Shown here: positions 7,309 to 15,076 of the stretch, in pieces
Layout of the letters: each line of letters opens with the position of its first letter
How positions within the stretch are numbered: position 1 is the first letter of the stretch
DNA from: Paenibacillus phyllosphaerae
Lineage (GTDB): Bacteria; Bacillota; Bacilli; Paenibacillales; Paenibacillaceae
Direction of reading: 5' to 3'
DNA length: 64,000 nt
NCBI RefSeq assembly: GCF_014192105.1
Contig: NZ_JACHXK010000009.1
Location: forward strand, 62,001-126,000
The notes under the pieces: generated by a model
What the model was told of the DNA's origin: nothing
Seen by the model: the letters and a program-made list of their open reading frames with translations, nothing else
The model's database searches: none
Program-made: the position numbers and the translations under genes

Positions 7309-8703
7309 ATGGCGTTATTCGATCAAATCATCCGCGGGGCTAACGTCGTCCTGGAGCATGAAGTACGAGCAGCCGATCTGGGCATCCGGTCAGGGAAAAT
7401 TGCGGCTATCGCAGCAAGCGGAGCGATGGAAACGAAGACGGCGGATGCCGTTATCGAGGCACGGGGACTGTTCCTGATGGCCGGTATGATCGATGCGCAT
7501 GTCCATCTGAACGAACCCGGACTCGAAGCATGGGAGGGATTCCGCAGCGGATCGGCGGCGCTTGCCGCCGGCGGCTGCACGGCGTATCTGGATATGCCGC
7601 TGAACGGCATTCCGCCGACGGTGTCGGTCCGCGCGCTGCAGTTGAAGATGGACTGCGCCAACGGCAGCTCCCATGTGGACTATGCCTGTTGGGGCGGCTT
7701 GGTTCCAGGCCATCTGGATGATCTGGCTCCGATGAGCGAGGCCGGCGTGATCGGGTTCAAGGCCTTCATGTCCGCGCCAGGCGACCCGAGCGAGGAAGCG
7801 TTCCGCGAAGTAGACGACGAGACGTTGTTGGAAGGGATGAAGCGCATCGCGAAGCTGGGCAAAGTGCTGGCTCTGCACGCCGAGCGCGAGTCGATCGTCG
7901 CCAAGTTGACGAAGGAGAAGCTGGCGGCCGGTACGGTCTCGGCGGCGGATTATTCCGCGTCGCGTCCGATCGCGGCGGAGGTAGAGGCGGTCCAGAAGGC
8001 GCTGTCGTTCGCCCGGCTGACCGGCTGCGCGCTCCACTTTGTCCATATTAGCAGCAGTGAAGCGGTAGGCGTGATTCAGAAGGCGAAGGCGGAAGGGCTA
8101 GACGTGACGCTGGAGACGTGCCCGCACTATTTGGCACTCACAGATGAAGATCTGGCGCACATGGGACCCGTCGCGAAGTGCGCCCCGCCGCTGCGGTCCG
8201 CCGCAGAACAGGAAGCGTTGTGGAGGGCGGTGGAGAACGGGCGGATCGATATGATCGCCTCGGACCATTCGCCTTGCGATAGCGCGATGAAGGCCGATAC
8301 GTCGAACTTGTTCGAGGCATGGGGCGGCATCTCCGGGGCGCAAAGCACGCTGGAACTGATGATCGATGAAGGCCATCTGAAGCGGGGCATTCCGCTTCCG
8401 CAGCTCAGCCGGATGCTGTCTGCGGAACCGGCAAGGCGCTTCGGTCTGGACGCAGCCAAAGGCAGCATACGGATCGGCGCCGATGCCGATCTGGTGCTGA
8501 TCGATCTGAACGCGGCGTACCGATTGGAGCGAGAGCAGCTGCTGTACCGGCATAAGCACAGTCCTTATGTAGGGCGCACATTCGGCTGCAAGGTACGGAT
8601 GACGATCAGCCGCGGCAAAGTGGTCTATACGGCGGAGTCCGGCGTGACGGAGGAAGCCGACGGCCGGTTTATCGCGGCGTCTGCGGGCGCGAAGTGTAAG
8701 TGA
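7309..8703 (+). CDS. allB: Allantoinase (cyclic amidohydrolase)
   Basis: This 464-residue enzyme matches allantoinase, which opens the hydantoin ring of allantoin to allantoate. It has the amidohydrolase metal ligands DAHVHLNEPG (His64, His66), the bridging Lys in GFKAFM (Lys151), His190 in LHAE, His246 in HFVHISS, and Asp319 in SDHSPC. The MPLNGIPPTV and ETCPHYLALTDEDL stretches are more typical of allantoinase than of dihydroorotase or D-hydantoinase. The length is usual for the family. It lies 31 bp after the binding-protein gene and ends the operon, suggesting import and hydrolysis of allantoin as a nitrogen source. A related cyclic-ureide substrate is possible. Confidence 0.88.
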   Translation: MALFDQIIRGANVVLEHEVRAADLGIRSGKIAAIAASGAMETKTADAVIEARGLFLMAGMIDAHVHLNEPGLEAWEGFRSGSAALAAGGCTAYLDMPLNGIPPTVSVRALQLKMDCANGSSHVDYACWGGLVPGHLDDLAPMSEAGVIGFKAFMSAPGDPSEEAFREVDDETLLEGMKRIAKLGKVLALHAERESIVAKLTKEKLAAGTVSAADYSASRPIAAEVEAVQKALSFARLTGCALHFVHISSSEAVGVIQKAKAEGLDVTLETCPHYLALTDEDLAHMGPVAKCAPPLRSAAEQEALWRAVENGRIDMIASDHSPCDSAMKADTSNLFEAWGGISGAQSTLELMIDEGHLKRGIPLPQLSRMLSAEPARRFGLDAAKGSIRIGADADLVLIDLNAAYRLEREQLLYRHKHSPYVGRTFGCKVRMTISRGKVVYTAESGVTEEADGRFIAASAGAKCK

Positions 8704-8740
8704 TGTAACGGTATGACGCGAACCTTTGCTATAACACAAA

Positions 8741-8782
8741 AGCGGCAATCCTGGACTTGGTCCAGCGATTGCCGGTTTTTGC
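8741..8782. terminator. Bidirectional terminator between convergent genes
   Basis: Arms CGGCAATC-CTGGAC and GTCCAG-CGATTGCCG form a 14-bp stem with one bulge and a TTG loop. It is flanked by A-rich sequence before and TTTTTGCTTTT after, so it can end transcription of both allB and the minus-strand regulator. Confidence 0.8.
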
Positions 8783-8788
8783 TTTTCA

Positions 8789-9742
8789 TTATTGGCTTAC
8801 CTGGGCTTCGCTCATCCGCTCCGTGCTCCGCGAGACATCCTTGTAATGGACATGGACCACGATATCCTGGTTGTAGTTGCCGAATTGCTTGCCGAAGAGG
8901 CTGATCCCGCCGCAATGGCGCGCTTTCTCATCCGATACAAGCTTCAGCCGGAAGTCCTCTCCGCGGACGATGCCCAGATCCTGCACCGTGACGTCAGAGA
9001 GCCTCGTACCATCCAGATACGTACCGCTTTCTTGGACGGAAAGCGTCTTGAGCAGGCCGTTCTGCGTGCCGATCTGCCACCAGGAAGGGGTGAGCAAGGC
9101 GCGCTTGCTGCCGAAATCGCCAGGGCAAGTCCACATGCCCACCTCGATGTCATTGAGCAGGAAGCTGATGTCGGACGGCCAGTCTTCATTATAATAAGGC
9201 GCCTCCGAACAGAGCTCGAGCGAGATCTCGATGCCCTGGACTTCCTGGCCTGCGTGCAGATAGTTCGGGATTCGGTATTCCACGAATCCGCTCCCGAACC
9301 ACAGATGCGCCGCCTTCGTCCGTTCCGGATCGGAGAAGTAACGGGGGTCGTCGACGAGCCCGAGGATCTTGGTCTCGGAGGCAAGTCCACAGGTCGGCTT
9401 GACGGCGTAATCCGAATATTGCCCGACCGGAATTTCCACGCTGTACTTCGTCATCTCCTCGTGCACTTTCGGGGAACGAAGCTGCAGCGTGAGCGCATCG
9501 ACGGCAAGCGAGCAGATCTTCGGGCTTCCGCGCGTACCGGCCAGGCTCTGCGTCGCAATGATTCCGCCTTCCTCCATCTTCTGGATATGCTTCGTGACGA
9601 TCGCCGACGATATCTCGAGCGTCTCGGCCAGCTCCTTAATGCTCATCGGCCGCTCATCGAGCAGCTCGATCATCCGCACGCGCGTCTCGGAGGAGAAGCA
9701 TTCCAGCAGGTTCATATATTTCGTGCTTACTTGTATATGCAT
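8789..9742 (-). CDS. ArsR-like HTH regulator with a large C-terminal domain
   Basis: This 317-residue protein has an ArsR-type winged helix at residues 10-75 (ETRVRMIELLDERPMSIKELAETLEIS, then a KHIQKME recognition helix). About 240 residues of beta-rich sequence follow, with many aromatic residues and no family I recognise. ArsR proteins are normally 90-120 residues, so the C-terminal part probably binds a ligand, perhaps a sugar, given the Trp-rich beta pattern (inference). It is convergent to allB and faces a promoter region with two palindromes, which suggests autoregulation. Its target genes are not obvious. Confidence 0.7.
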   Translation of the reverse strand: MHIQVSTKYMNLLECFSSETRVRMIELLDERPMSIKELAETLEISSAIVTKHIQKMEEGGIIATQSLAGTRGSPKICSLAVDALTLQLRSPKVHEEMTKYSVEIPVGQYSDYAVKPTCGLASETKILGLVDDPRYFSDPERTKAAHLWFGSGFVEYRIPNYLHAGQEVQGIEISLELCSEAPYYNEDWPSDISFLLNDIEVGMWTCPGDFGSKRALLTPSWWQIGTQNGLLKTLSVQESGTYLDGTRLSDVTVQDLGIVRGEDFRLKLVSDEKARHCGGISLFGKQFGNYNQDIVVHVHYKDVSRSTERMSEAQVSQ

Positions 9743-9771
9743 AGGATGTCCTCGCTTTCCATACTTGCTCC

Positions 9772-9812
9772 ATTATATAACCATACGGTTAATACAACAA
9801 CTTTATAGTTGT
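9772..9812 (-). promoter_or_regulatory. Promoter with two palindromes for the ArsR-like regulator
   Basis: On the minus strand a -35 TTGTTG (9800-9795), a 17-bp spacer and TATAAT (9777-9772) form a good sigma-A promoter. The spacer holds the palindrome TAACC-ATAC-GGTTA (9778-9791). A second palindrome, ACAACT-TTAT-AGTTGT (9797-9812), overlaps the -35. Both are placed for repression by the regulator itself. Confidence 0.6.
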
Positions 9813-9882
9813 CAATAATGCGGTAGGCAGGAATAAGCTGAGCTGCTAGGCGATCGACGGCTTTCTACGGGGCAAGGAAACA

Positions 9883-9922
9883 GCAGAAGGTCTGGACTTT
9901 GGGATAAGTCCAGACCTTCTGC
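9883..9922 (-). terminator. Terminator after the copper-amine-oxidase-like gene
   Basis: A perfect 17-bp stem (9883-9899 and 9906-9922) with a 6-nt loop lies 13 bp after the stop of the minus-strand gene. The T-tract on that strand is weak (TGTTTCCTT). Confidence 0.7.
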
Positions 9923-9935
9923 GCCGTTGGCGAAA

Positions 9936-11318
9936 TTACTGTTCCTTCGCATCCGTGATGAAAATCTCGCCTTCATCGAAGAACACCTTCATGTTCAGCG
10001 CCTCGCTGACGAACCGCACCGGCACCAGCGTCACTTCGTTGCGGGAGATGGCCGGCGAATCGAGCAGCACGGTCTCGCCATTGACGCTGGCTTCCTTCTG
10101 ATCGATCACGAGTTCGATCGACTGGCCGTCCTTCGTAATGGTGACGCGTTGCGCCTTCTGATTCCAATCGACCTTGGCGCCGAATGCTTCGCTGATGAAG
10201 CGGAGCGGCACCATCGTGCGGCCGTCGAGGGAGAATGGCGCTACTTGAAGCTGCACGCTGCGATCGTCCACCGTTGCGGCTTTGGAATTGAGCTTCAGCG
10301 AGATCGTTTTGAACGGGAAGATCGTGTCGTCGCGATAGATCGACTCTTGGTTCCCGAATTCGATCGGCTTGGAGATGACCGTGCCGAATTGCGTCTCCAC
10401 CTCGATGACGTAGTACTGGCCATTCTTGATCGAGCCGTTGTTGTTCGCATACAGGTCCAAGGAGACCGTGCCTTGGAACTTGCCCACCGGCGTCGTCACG
10501 TCTTTATTGAAGCTAGGGTTGATGATTTTATCCCCTTGCATAAGTCCGAGCAGCCAGCCGACGCCTGCGCGATTGGTGCGCCAGATGCCTGGTTGTTCAT
10601 TGCCGTCTTTGTCCGTGCCGCGCAGAATGACCGACAACACCTCTGTCTTCTGGGCAAAAGCAAGCTTCAGCCTAAAGTGCCCGTCCGTGCTGCCGTCTTC
10701 GCCGAATTGGGCAATGGAGATTTTATCTTGGTTCAGGTCGGCCCAGCTGAATTCGCGGATCAGCACAGGCGCATACGAAGTGTCGGCATCGACGAATGGC
10801 GTTACGGCCGTTTTGACCGTGCCCGCGCTTGTTATGATCTCCAGGTAGTAAAACTCGCCGGCCTTCATGCTATTGTTATCAGAGCCGTACAGTTCGAATT
10901 GATTCACGCCCTTAAACGTTCCGAGCGATTCCTTGAACGTGCCGTTGATCGTCTTTCCGTCATGCTCCACAGCGAGCAAGTATTTGCCGACGTCACTTGG
11001 CTCCTTCCATGTCGTCCAGATGCCATGGCCCGTATCGGTACCTTTGTCGTCCGCCGTCTTCATGACGATCGACTTGATCTCGAGTCCTTCGCCCGCGTCA
11101 ACCAGCAAGCTCAAATGGCCATCCCGCGTGCCGTCCGGCTGGTTCGCGTGCGTCAGCGAGATCCGGTCCTGTTCGCGGTCCAAATAGCGGAATTCTTTCA
11201 CGGTCAAAGCCGCGCCCGTCGTACCGTCCGCTCCCCAAGCGATACCTCCTGCAAGCAAGCTGTTCGCCGCTAGCGCTCCAATAGCCGCGGTCTGCAATGT
11301 CTTCCGTAAACCTTTCAT
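9936..11318 (-). CDS. Secreted repeat protein with copper amine oxidase N-like domain
   Basis: This 460-residue exported protein begins with a signal peptide (Lys/Arg start, hydrophobic core, cleavage near IAWGA-DG, about residue 30). Two similar segments of about 130 residues follow (about 38-165 and 170-300). Each opens with an EFRYLDREQDRISL or EFSWADLNQDKISI type strand, then DGH and GIW motifs and ends in a YYLEI/YYVIEV strand. The C-terminal 115 residues are a copper-amine-oxidase N1 domain (GRTMVPLRFISEAFGAKVDW and later VPVRFVSEALNM), which in Paenibacillaceae is common on cell-surface proteins and is not an enzyme. ATG 11318 has AAAGGAGG upstream; the longer frame to 11417 lacks a signal peptide. 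Confidence 0.8.
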   Translation of the reverse strand: MKGLRKTLQTAAIGALAANSLLAGGIAWGADGTTGAALTVKEFRYLDREQDRISLTHANQPDGTRDGHLSLLVDAGEGLEIKSIVMKTADDKGTDTGHGIWTTWKEPSDVGKYLLAVEHDGKTINGTFKESLGTFKGVNQFELYGSDNNSMKAGEFYYLEIITSAGTVKTAVTPFVDADTSYAPVLIREFSWADLNQDKISIAQFGEDGSTDGHFRLKLAFAQKTEVLSVILRGTDKDGNEQPGIWRTNRAGVGWLLGLMQGDKIINPSFNKDVTTPVGKFQGTVSLDLYANNNGSIKNGQYYVIEVETQFGTVISKPIEFGNQESIYRDDTIFPFKTISLKLNSKAATVDDRSVQLQVAPFSLDGRTMVPLRFISEAFGAKVDWNQKAQRVTITKDGQSIELVIDQKEASVNGETVLLDSPAISRNEVTLVPVRFVSEALNMKVFFDEGEIFITDAKEQ

Positions 11319-11352
11319 TCGTAGTGCCTCCTTTAATGTTTTCCTTGCCTTA

Positions 11353-11417
11353 ACTATAGGGAACGGACCGGTCATATGACCATTTACCAGCGTCACTCGT
11401 TCGGTCATGACGGTCAT
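11353..11417 (-). promoter_or_regulatory. Promoter region with GGTCAT repeats
   Basis: On the minus strand TATAGT (11358-11353) is a fair -10. Exactly 17 bp upstream the -35 position falls in the palindrome GGTCATATGACC (11370-11381). Two further GGTCAT copies lie at 11403-11408 and 11412-11417. A palindrome over a poor -35 with direct repeats upstream suggests control by a dedicated regulator. Confidence 0.4.
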
Positions 11418-11531
11418 ACCTGTCGAAAACCAGAAAAAAGTGAAGTTGTTTTTTCTCTTTATCCTGAAGTTCTTCCTCTTTTATAATGGCGCTAAAGGCT
11501 CGGGACTGGACTTAGAGGAGGTTGAGGGAGA

Positions 11532-12392
11532 ATGACGACATTGCCGTATCGCGTAGAACAAACGATGAATAAGCTGTGCAGCGCCTTAGCCGCACGGATG
11601 ACGACAATCGAAGCTGTCTATCTGTACGGATCGGTCGCCCTGCAAGACTATATCGAAGGCTCCAGTGATATCGACTTTATTGCGGTGCTGCGGCAGACGC
11701 CGACGGAGGAAGAGCTAGAAGCGATTCGGCTTGCGCATGAGGAAGTGGAGGCAGAGCTTCCGAATACCGACATCATGGGCAGCTATATCCTTCGCGAGGA
11801 GCTGGGCAAGCAAGCGGACGCACGAACGCCGATCATGACTTATTTCGATAAACAAGTACGCACGGACGGACATGGCGCGGATCTTAATCCGATTACATGG
11901 TGGATTCTGAAGCAGCACGGTATTCGTATCTACGGGAATGAACTTCCGTTCGACTATGAGCTGGACGAGAACGAGTTGACTCGTTATGTCCTTCACAATA
12001 TGAACCATTACTGGACGCAATGGATCGACCGGCTGGAGCGGCAGCTGGCGCTCGTGCAGGACATTCAGGCGGATCTGCCGGTCGAGCAGCTGGACGAAGC
12101 CGTGGAATGGTGCGCCCTAGGTATGCTGCGTCAGTTGTATACGATTCGGGAGCGGGCGATCACGAGTAAGGTGAAAGCCGGACTGTATGCGATGGAACAG
12201 CTGCCGGAGCGGTGGCACGGGGTTATTTTCGAAGCGATTGCGATCAAGGAACGCAAGCCGCATCGTTACTATAGCTTGCAGCGGGATCGGCTGACCGATC
12301 TGGTCGGCTTGATGCGTTTTATACATTTGGAAGCGAATCGCCAGGGAGTTGCAGTGCGGATCGAAGATCAGGAAGAGGAAAGCGGGTGCTAA
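11532..12392 (+). CDS. Nucleotidyltransferase, AadA-like
   Basis: This 286-residue protein has the Pol-beta nucleotidyltransferase motif GSVALQDYIEGSSDIDF, with Gly33-Ser34 and the catalytic Asp46 and Asp48. A C-terminal helical domain resembles that of streptomycin/spectinomycin adenylyltransferases. Such enzymes move AMP to an aminoglycoside hydroxyl, but many chromosomal members have unknown substrates, so resistance should not be assumed. AGAGGAGG-like sequence precedes the ATG. A gene for a small unknown protein follows after 3 bp and is probably co-transcribed. Confidence 0.75.
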   Translation: MTTLPYRVEQTMNKLCSALAARMTTIEAVYLYGSVALQDYIEGSSDIDFIAVLRQTPTEEELEAIRLAHEEVEAELPNTDIMGSYILREELGKQADARTPIMTYFDKQVRTDGHGADLNPITWWILKQHGIRIYGNELPFDYELDENELTRYVLHNMNHYWTQWIDRLERQLALVQDIQADLPVEQLDEAVEWCALGMLRQLYTIRERAITSKVKAGLYAMEQLPERWHGVIFEAIAIKERKPHRYYSLQRDRLTDLVGLMRFIHLEANRQGVAVRIEDQEEESGC

Positions 12393-12395
12393 AGC

Positions 12396-12659
12396 ATGGC
12401 GCAAATACAAGTTGCATATACTAGTATCATAGACAGGGCGTTCGTCCTTCATGGCAAGTTGCTGGAAGGAAAGCTGGTTCCCGGTTCGAGTCTCTATATT
12501 CCGCTCGATCGGTACTCGCAGCTGGCGGGCGCAGTGAGCCGCGTGGAATATCAGGATGACGCCAAGCTATGGGATATCGTTATCGTTTGTCCGGACCACG
12601 AGGAAGCGGAGCTGCTAGAGATGCTTATCATACATGACGAGGTGCTTGAAGTGGCGTAG
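12396..12659 (+). CDS. Small protein resembling a translation-factor beta-barrel
   Basis: This 87-residue protein starts three bases after the nucleotidyltransferase stop, so the two are coupled. Its pattern (AFVLHGKLLEGKLVPGSSLYIPL, then a second strand pair) resembles domain 2 of EF-Tu-like GTPases, a small barrel, but without any GTPase domain. The likeness is from pattern alone. I do not recognise a named family. It may modulate the adjacent enzyme or a ribosomal factor; neither is shown. Confidence 0.6.
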   Translation: MAQIQVAYTSIIDRAFVLHGKLLEGKLVPGSSLYIPLDRYSQLAGAVSRVEYQDDAKLWDIVIVCPDHEEAELLEMLIIHDEVLEVA

Positions 12660-12756
12660 CGTCGTAGCCAGAATAGCTTAGCTTATGGTAAAATAATCCT
12701 AATGTGAACGTTGTTCCATACGTTAGGGATCAACTTCATAGGACGGAATAGGGATA

Positions 12757-12790
12757 AAGAGGGGATCAGGATCTCCTCTTGTTTGTATAG
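12757..12790 (+). terminator. Probable terminator
   Basis: AAGAGG-GGATC and GATC-CCTCTT arms (12757-12780) form a stem with one internal mismatch and run into TGTTTGTAT. It would end the two-gene nucleotidyltransferase unit. Confidence 0.5.
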
Positions 12791-12949
12791 GAATGGGAAT
12801 AAGCGAGGGTATTCTGGGGAACCTGCAAGTGACCAGATACACTCGTGCGATTCATCTATTTCTTAGCAAGTGTAATAGAGGATCGACATATACATAAGCA
12901 GAAGACGTACAAGCAGGCATGGAAGAATGGGAGAGGAGAGGGGAGCGAT

Positions 12950-13360
12950 TTGAAGCATTTAGTCAAAGTATTAGTGCTGCACAACAACGAGATCGTCGTC
13001 ATTGAGCAGTTCCGGCGGTCGCTCAACCGTCGTACCATTGAGCTGCCTGGCGGCAATTTGAATCCGGGCGAAGACGTCGTCTCGGCCGCGAAGCGGGAGC
13101 TTCGGGAAGAGACCGGTCTGGTGTGCGGAACATTGATCGGGCTCGGAGAGTATTTGAACACGAACGGGACGATCAAGGTCAATTTCTTTTTCACCAAGGA
13201 TATTCTAGAGGAGCGCGAGCAGCAGTTGGATGAGGATGAGGACATTCTCGTGCAGCGGCACTCGGTCGCCGAGGCGTTCCAATATGTGCATACGGGCAAG
13301 TGGGAAGATGTGCGGCTGGCAATGTCGCTGTATATCGCAAGATCCAAACGACTGCTTTAA
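12950..13360 (+). CDS. NUDIX hydrolase
   Basis: This protein carries the NUDIX box GGNLNPGEDVVSAAKRELREE followed by TGL, complete with the Gly, Glu and REXXEE metal residues. It would hydrolyse a nucleoside diphosphate linked to another group, and the layout is closest to ADP-ribose or nucleotide-sugar pyrophosphatases. The frame is open back to a GTG at 12845, but the extra 35 residues do not look like the family and have no ribosome site. TTG 12950 has GGAGAGGGGAG just upstream and gives 136 residues, a usual NUDIX length. The start remains uncertain. Confidence 0.78.
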   Translation: MKHLVKVLVLHNNEIVVIEQFRRSLNRRTIELPGGNLNPGEDVVSAAKRELREETGLVCGTLIGLGEYLNTNGTIKVNFFFTKDILEEREQQLDEDEDILVQRHSVAEAFQYVHTGKWEDVRLAMSLYIARSKRLL

Positions 13361-13437
13361 GGCGAGACTGCTGATCGACGATTGGCGGTCTTTGTTGTGT
13401 TAAGGATCGAAAATAGAAGTTTAGGCAGGTGGAATTG

Positions 13438-13707
13438 GTGGATATCGAGTATGTGTGGGGTATTTTTGTAGCCGATCAGACGAAGCGTTTCCCGGATTTT
13501 TTCCCGATTGGGATCTATACGTCGCGCGAGTTGGCGCTCGAAGAATTGGGCCGCTTGCCGAGAGACGAGAATTATCAATTGCTGAGGATGCCGCTCAATA
13601 AGAGCTTCCCTTACTATCATAAGAAGACGGGGAAATTGGTGGGGATGAACGCGATCCATCATGAGCATTTTCACTATAAAGATGAGCAGGACAGAGAGGA
13701 ATCATGA
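13438..13707 (+). CDS. Small conserved hypothetical protein
   Basis: This protein of about 89 residues has no signal or membrane segment. The pattern YVWGIFVADQ...IGIYTSRELALEELGRLP, with strands around a helix and a conserved 'Tyr-Thr-Ser-Arg-Glu' turn, is seen in small Firmicute proteins of unknown role. GTG 13438 is chosen because AGGTGG lies five bases upstream; TTG 13435 and GTG 13429 are also in frame. It sits alone between the NUDIX gene and a lipoprotein gene. Confidence 0.6.
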   Translation: MDIEYVWGIFVADQTKRFPDFFPIGIYTSRELALEELGRLPRDENYQLLRMPLNKSFPYYHKKTGKLVGMNAIHHEHFHYKDEQDREES

Positions 13708-13783
13708 TATTCATCGAATCGAAAGGCCAAAGAGTTGTATATAAGGATCGGTTGCAGCTAAGTCCTAATCAAGGAGAAAGAAA

Positions 13784-14434
13784 ATGAAAGCTGGGATTTT
13801 CCATAAAAGGTATGCGATCGGTGTTTTGACATTGGCGCTATTCTGGCTGATTGCCGGTTGCGGCAACGCTGATCTCGAGACTACTAGGGGCGAGGGGGAG
13901 GCAAGTATGGCAGCAGACATTACGCCGCTTATTACAGAATTCGAAAGGCTCGGTTATTACAAATATACCGATGCAGATCAGTTACCGGCCGTTAAGAAAG
14001 ACTCGATAAGTGCCGGGTACGTATTCGGTTGGGAAGAGACGAATCGTGATTTTCATGCCGATGCGGAAGATTTGGCCGAAGGGGGAGTAGGACAGTTCCT
14101 ACAGCAAATCGAGCCCTTTCTGACCAAGGAAAACGTGCCGTTAACGAATATTCGTGAGCGAATTGAAGGTTACGACTATGAGATTGAAGTGAATGGTAAG
14201 GGCTACATCATGTATGATCTGGAAGATCAAGAGAAGGAAGATATCTGGGAGTTAACCACGAAAAGAGCTTTTGCCATGGTGAATGAGCTCCTGCAGCAGG
14301 CCACATCGGAAGCAAGGGTATATGCGTTATATGGCGGCAATGATCAAAGAGCCGTCTTCCTAACTACGGAAATGTTTGCGCTCGTTCAGAACACGGATTT
14401 GATCGAGGAAAGCGAAAAGCCGATAACGCCATAG
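13784..14434 (+). CDS. Putative lipoprotein of unknown function
   Basis: This 216-residue protein has a basic start, a hydrophobic stretch and the lipobox IAGC (Cys near residue 26), so it should be a membrane-anchored lipoprotein. The mature part is acidic, rich in Glu and Asp, and has no domain I recognise. AAGGAGA lies just upstream of the ATG. The codon use is somewhat more AT-rich than in the operons to the left, in line with the accessory character of 13.4-16.1 kb. Confidence 0.65.
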   Translation: MKAGIFHKRYAIGVLTLALFWLIAGCGNADLETTRGEGEASMAADITPLITEFERLGYYKYTDADQLPAVKKDSISAGYVFGWEETNRDFHADAEDLAEGGVGQFLQQIEPFLTKENVPLTNIRERIEGYDYEIEVNGKGYIMYDLEDQEKEDIWELTTKRAFAMVNELLQQATSEARVYALYGGNDQRAVFLTTEMFALVQNTDLIEESEKPITP

Positions 14435-14489
14435 AACAGAACATAAGCGCACGATAATTATTGAGAACGATCAGTAAAGAACAACCATT

Positions 14490-14653
14490 ACGAGAAGCGC
14501 GACTTTCGTGTGGGAATTCATGTTCACCCGTTCAAAGTATCAGACGGCCGATATGATCGAGCAGCATCGTCTGTTGATGAGAATCTGCGCGAAGCGCATC
14601 GTCTGCTGGAAACCGGCCGGACCGTGGGCAAGAGCGTGCTGGAACGCTTCTAA
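14490..14653 (+). pseudogene. Remnant of a zinc-type alcohol dehydrogenase (C-terminal part)
   Basis: One frame from 14490 reads like the C-terminal region of YogA-type zinc alcohol dehydrogenases (FVWEFMFTRSKYQTADMIEQ, then HRLL). The next family segment, about 25 residues, is missing. The sequence then continues in another frame from about 14577 as NLREAHRLLETGRTVGKSVL to a stop at 14651-14653, the normal family C terminus. No N-terminal catalytic part exists in the window. The fragment is thus a truncated, internally deleted and frameshifted relic. No coding pattern is evident to 14835 apart from short open frames. Confidence 0.75.
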
Positions 14654-14835
14654 ATGCTTTGCCCAAGGGAGTCTTGAGCTGGGAGAAAAACCGATGATTC
14701 ATAAAGGCGGGGTATGGCAGGATGGCATGTGAGGTCGTAATAATGCCATAGGTCACCGCATAGAATTCAGAGGTAAGAAAACAGAAAATAGAAAACAGGC
14801 GCGATGTAGCAAATCAAGGTATGAACGAGTATAGG

Positions 14836-14871
14836 AAGGAAAAAGGACAGGAGCGCCTCGGAACGCTCCTG
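14836..14871 (-). terminator. Terminator for the small minus-strand gene
   Basis: On the minus strand an 8-bp stem (CAGGAGCG / CGCTCCTG, 14871-14848) is followed by TCCTTTTTCC. It lies 44 bp after the stop at 14915. Confidence 0.65.
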
Positions 14872-14914
14872 CGCCTAGTCTAATCTGTAGCTCGGAACGG
14901 ATTACACAGAATCG

Positions 14915-15076
14915 TTATTTGCTCGAAGCCTCTTCATTGGAGGAAACCGCTGGCTGCCCGTTAGCGGTTTTCTCGCTTTTCTTCGTTTCTTTTGCCGTTT
15001 TAAGATACCCAAGCAGCGCTGTAGCTAAGCCAAAGGCGGCGGTGAGAAGAGAAATAATGGCTGAAAATACGTTCAT
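14915..15076 (-). CDS. Small single-pass membrane protein
   Basis: This 53-residue protein has one hydrophobic helix (about residues 4-24, AIISLLTAAFGLATALLGYL), then a Lys-rich and Ser/Glu-rich tail that should face the cytoplasm. GGAGGTG sits nine bases before ATG 15076. The frame is open to 15121, but the extra residues are polar and lack a ribosome site. No family is recognised. A possible TATAAT at 15178-15173 lies about 100 bp upstream. Confidence 0.5.
   Translation of the reverse strand: MNVFSAIISLLTAAFGLATALLGYLKTAKETKKSEKTANGQPAVSSNEEASSK

Noticed and set aside
14508-14732. A 74-residue plus-strand gene
   Set aside because: Its first part is the alcohol dehydrogenase relic and the rest is frame-shifted sequence; no ribosome site precedes it.
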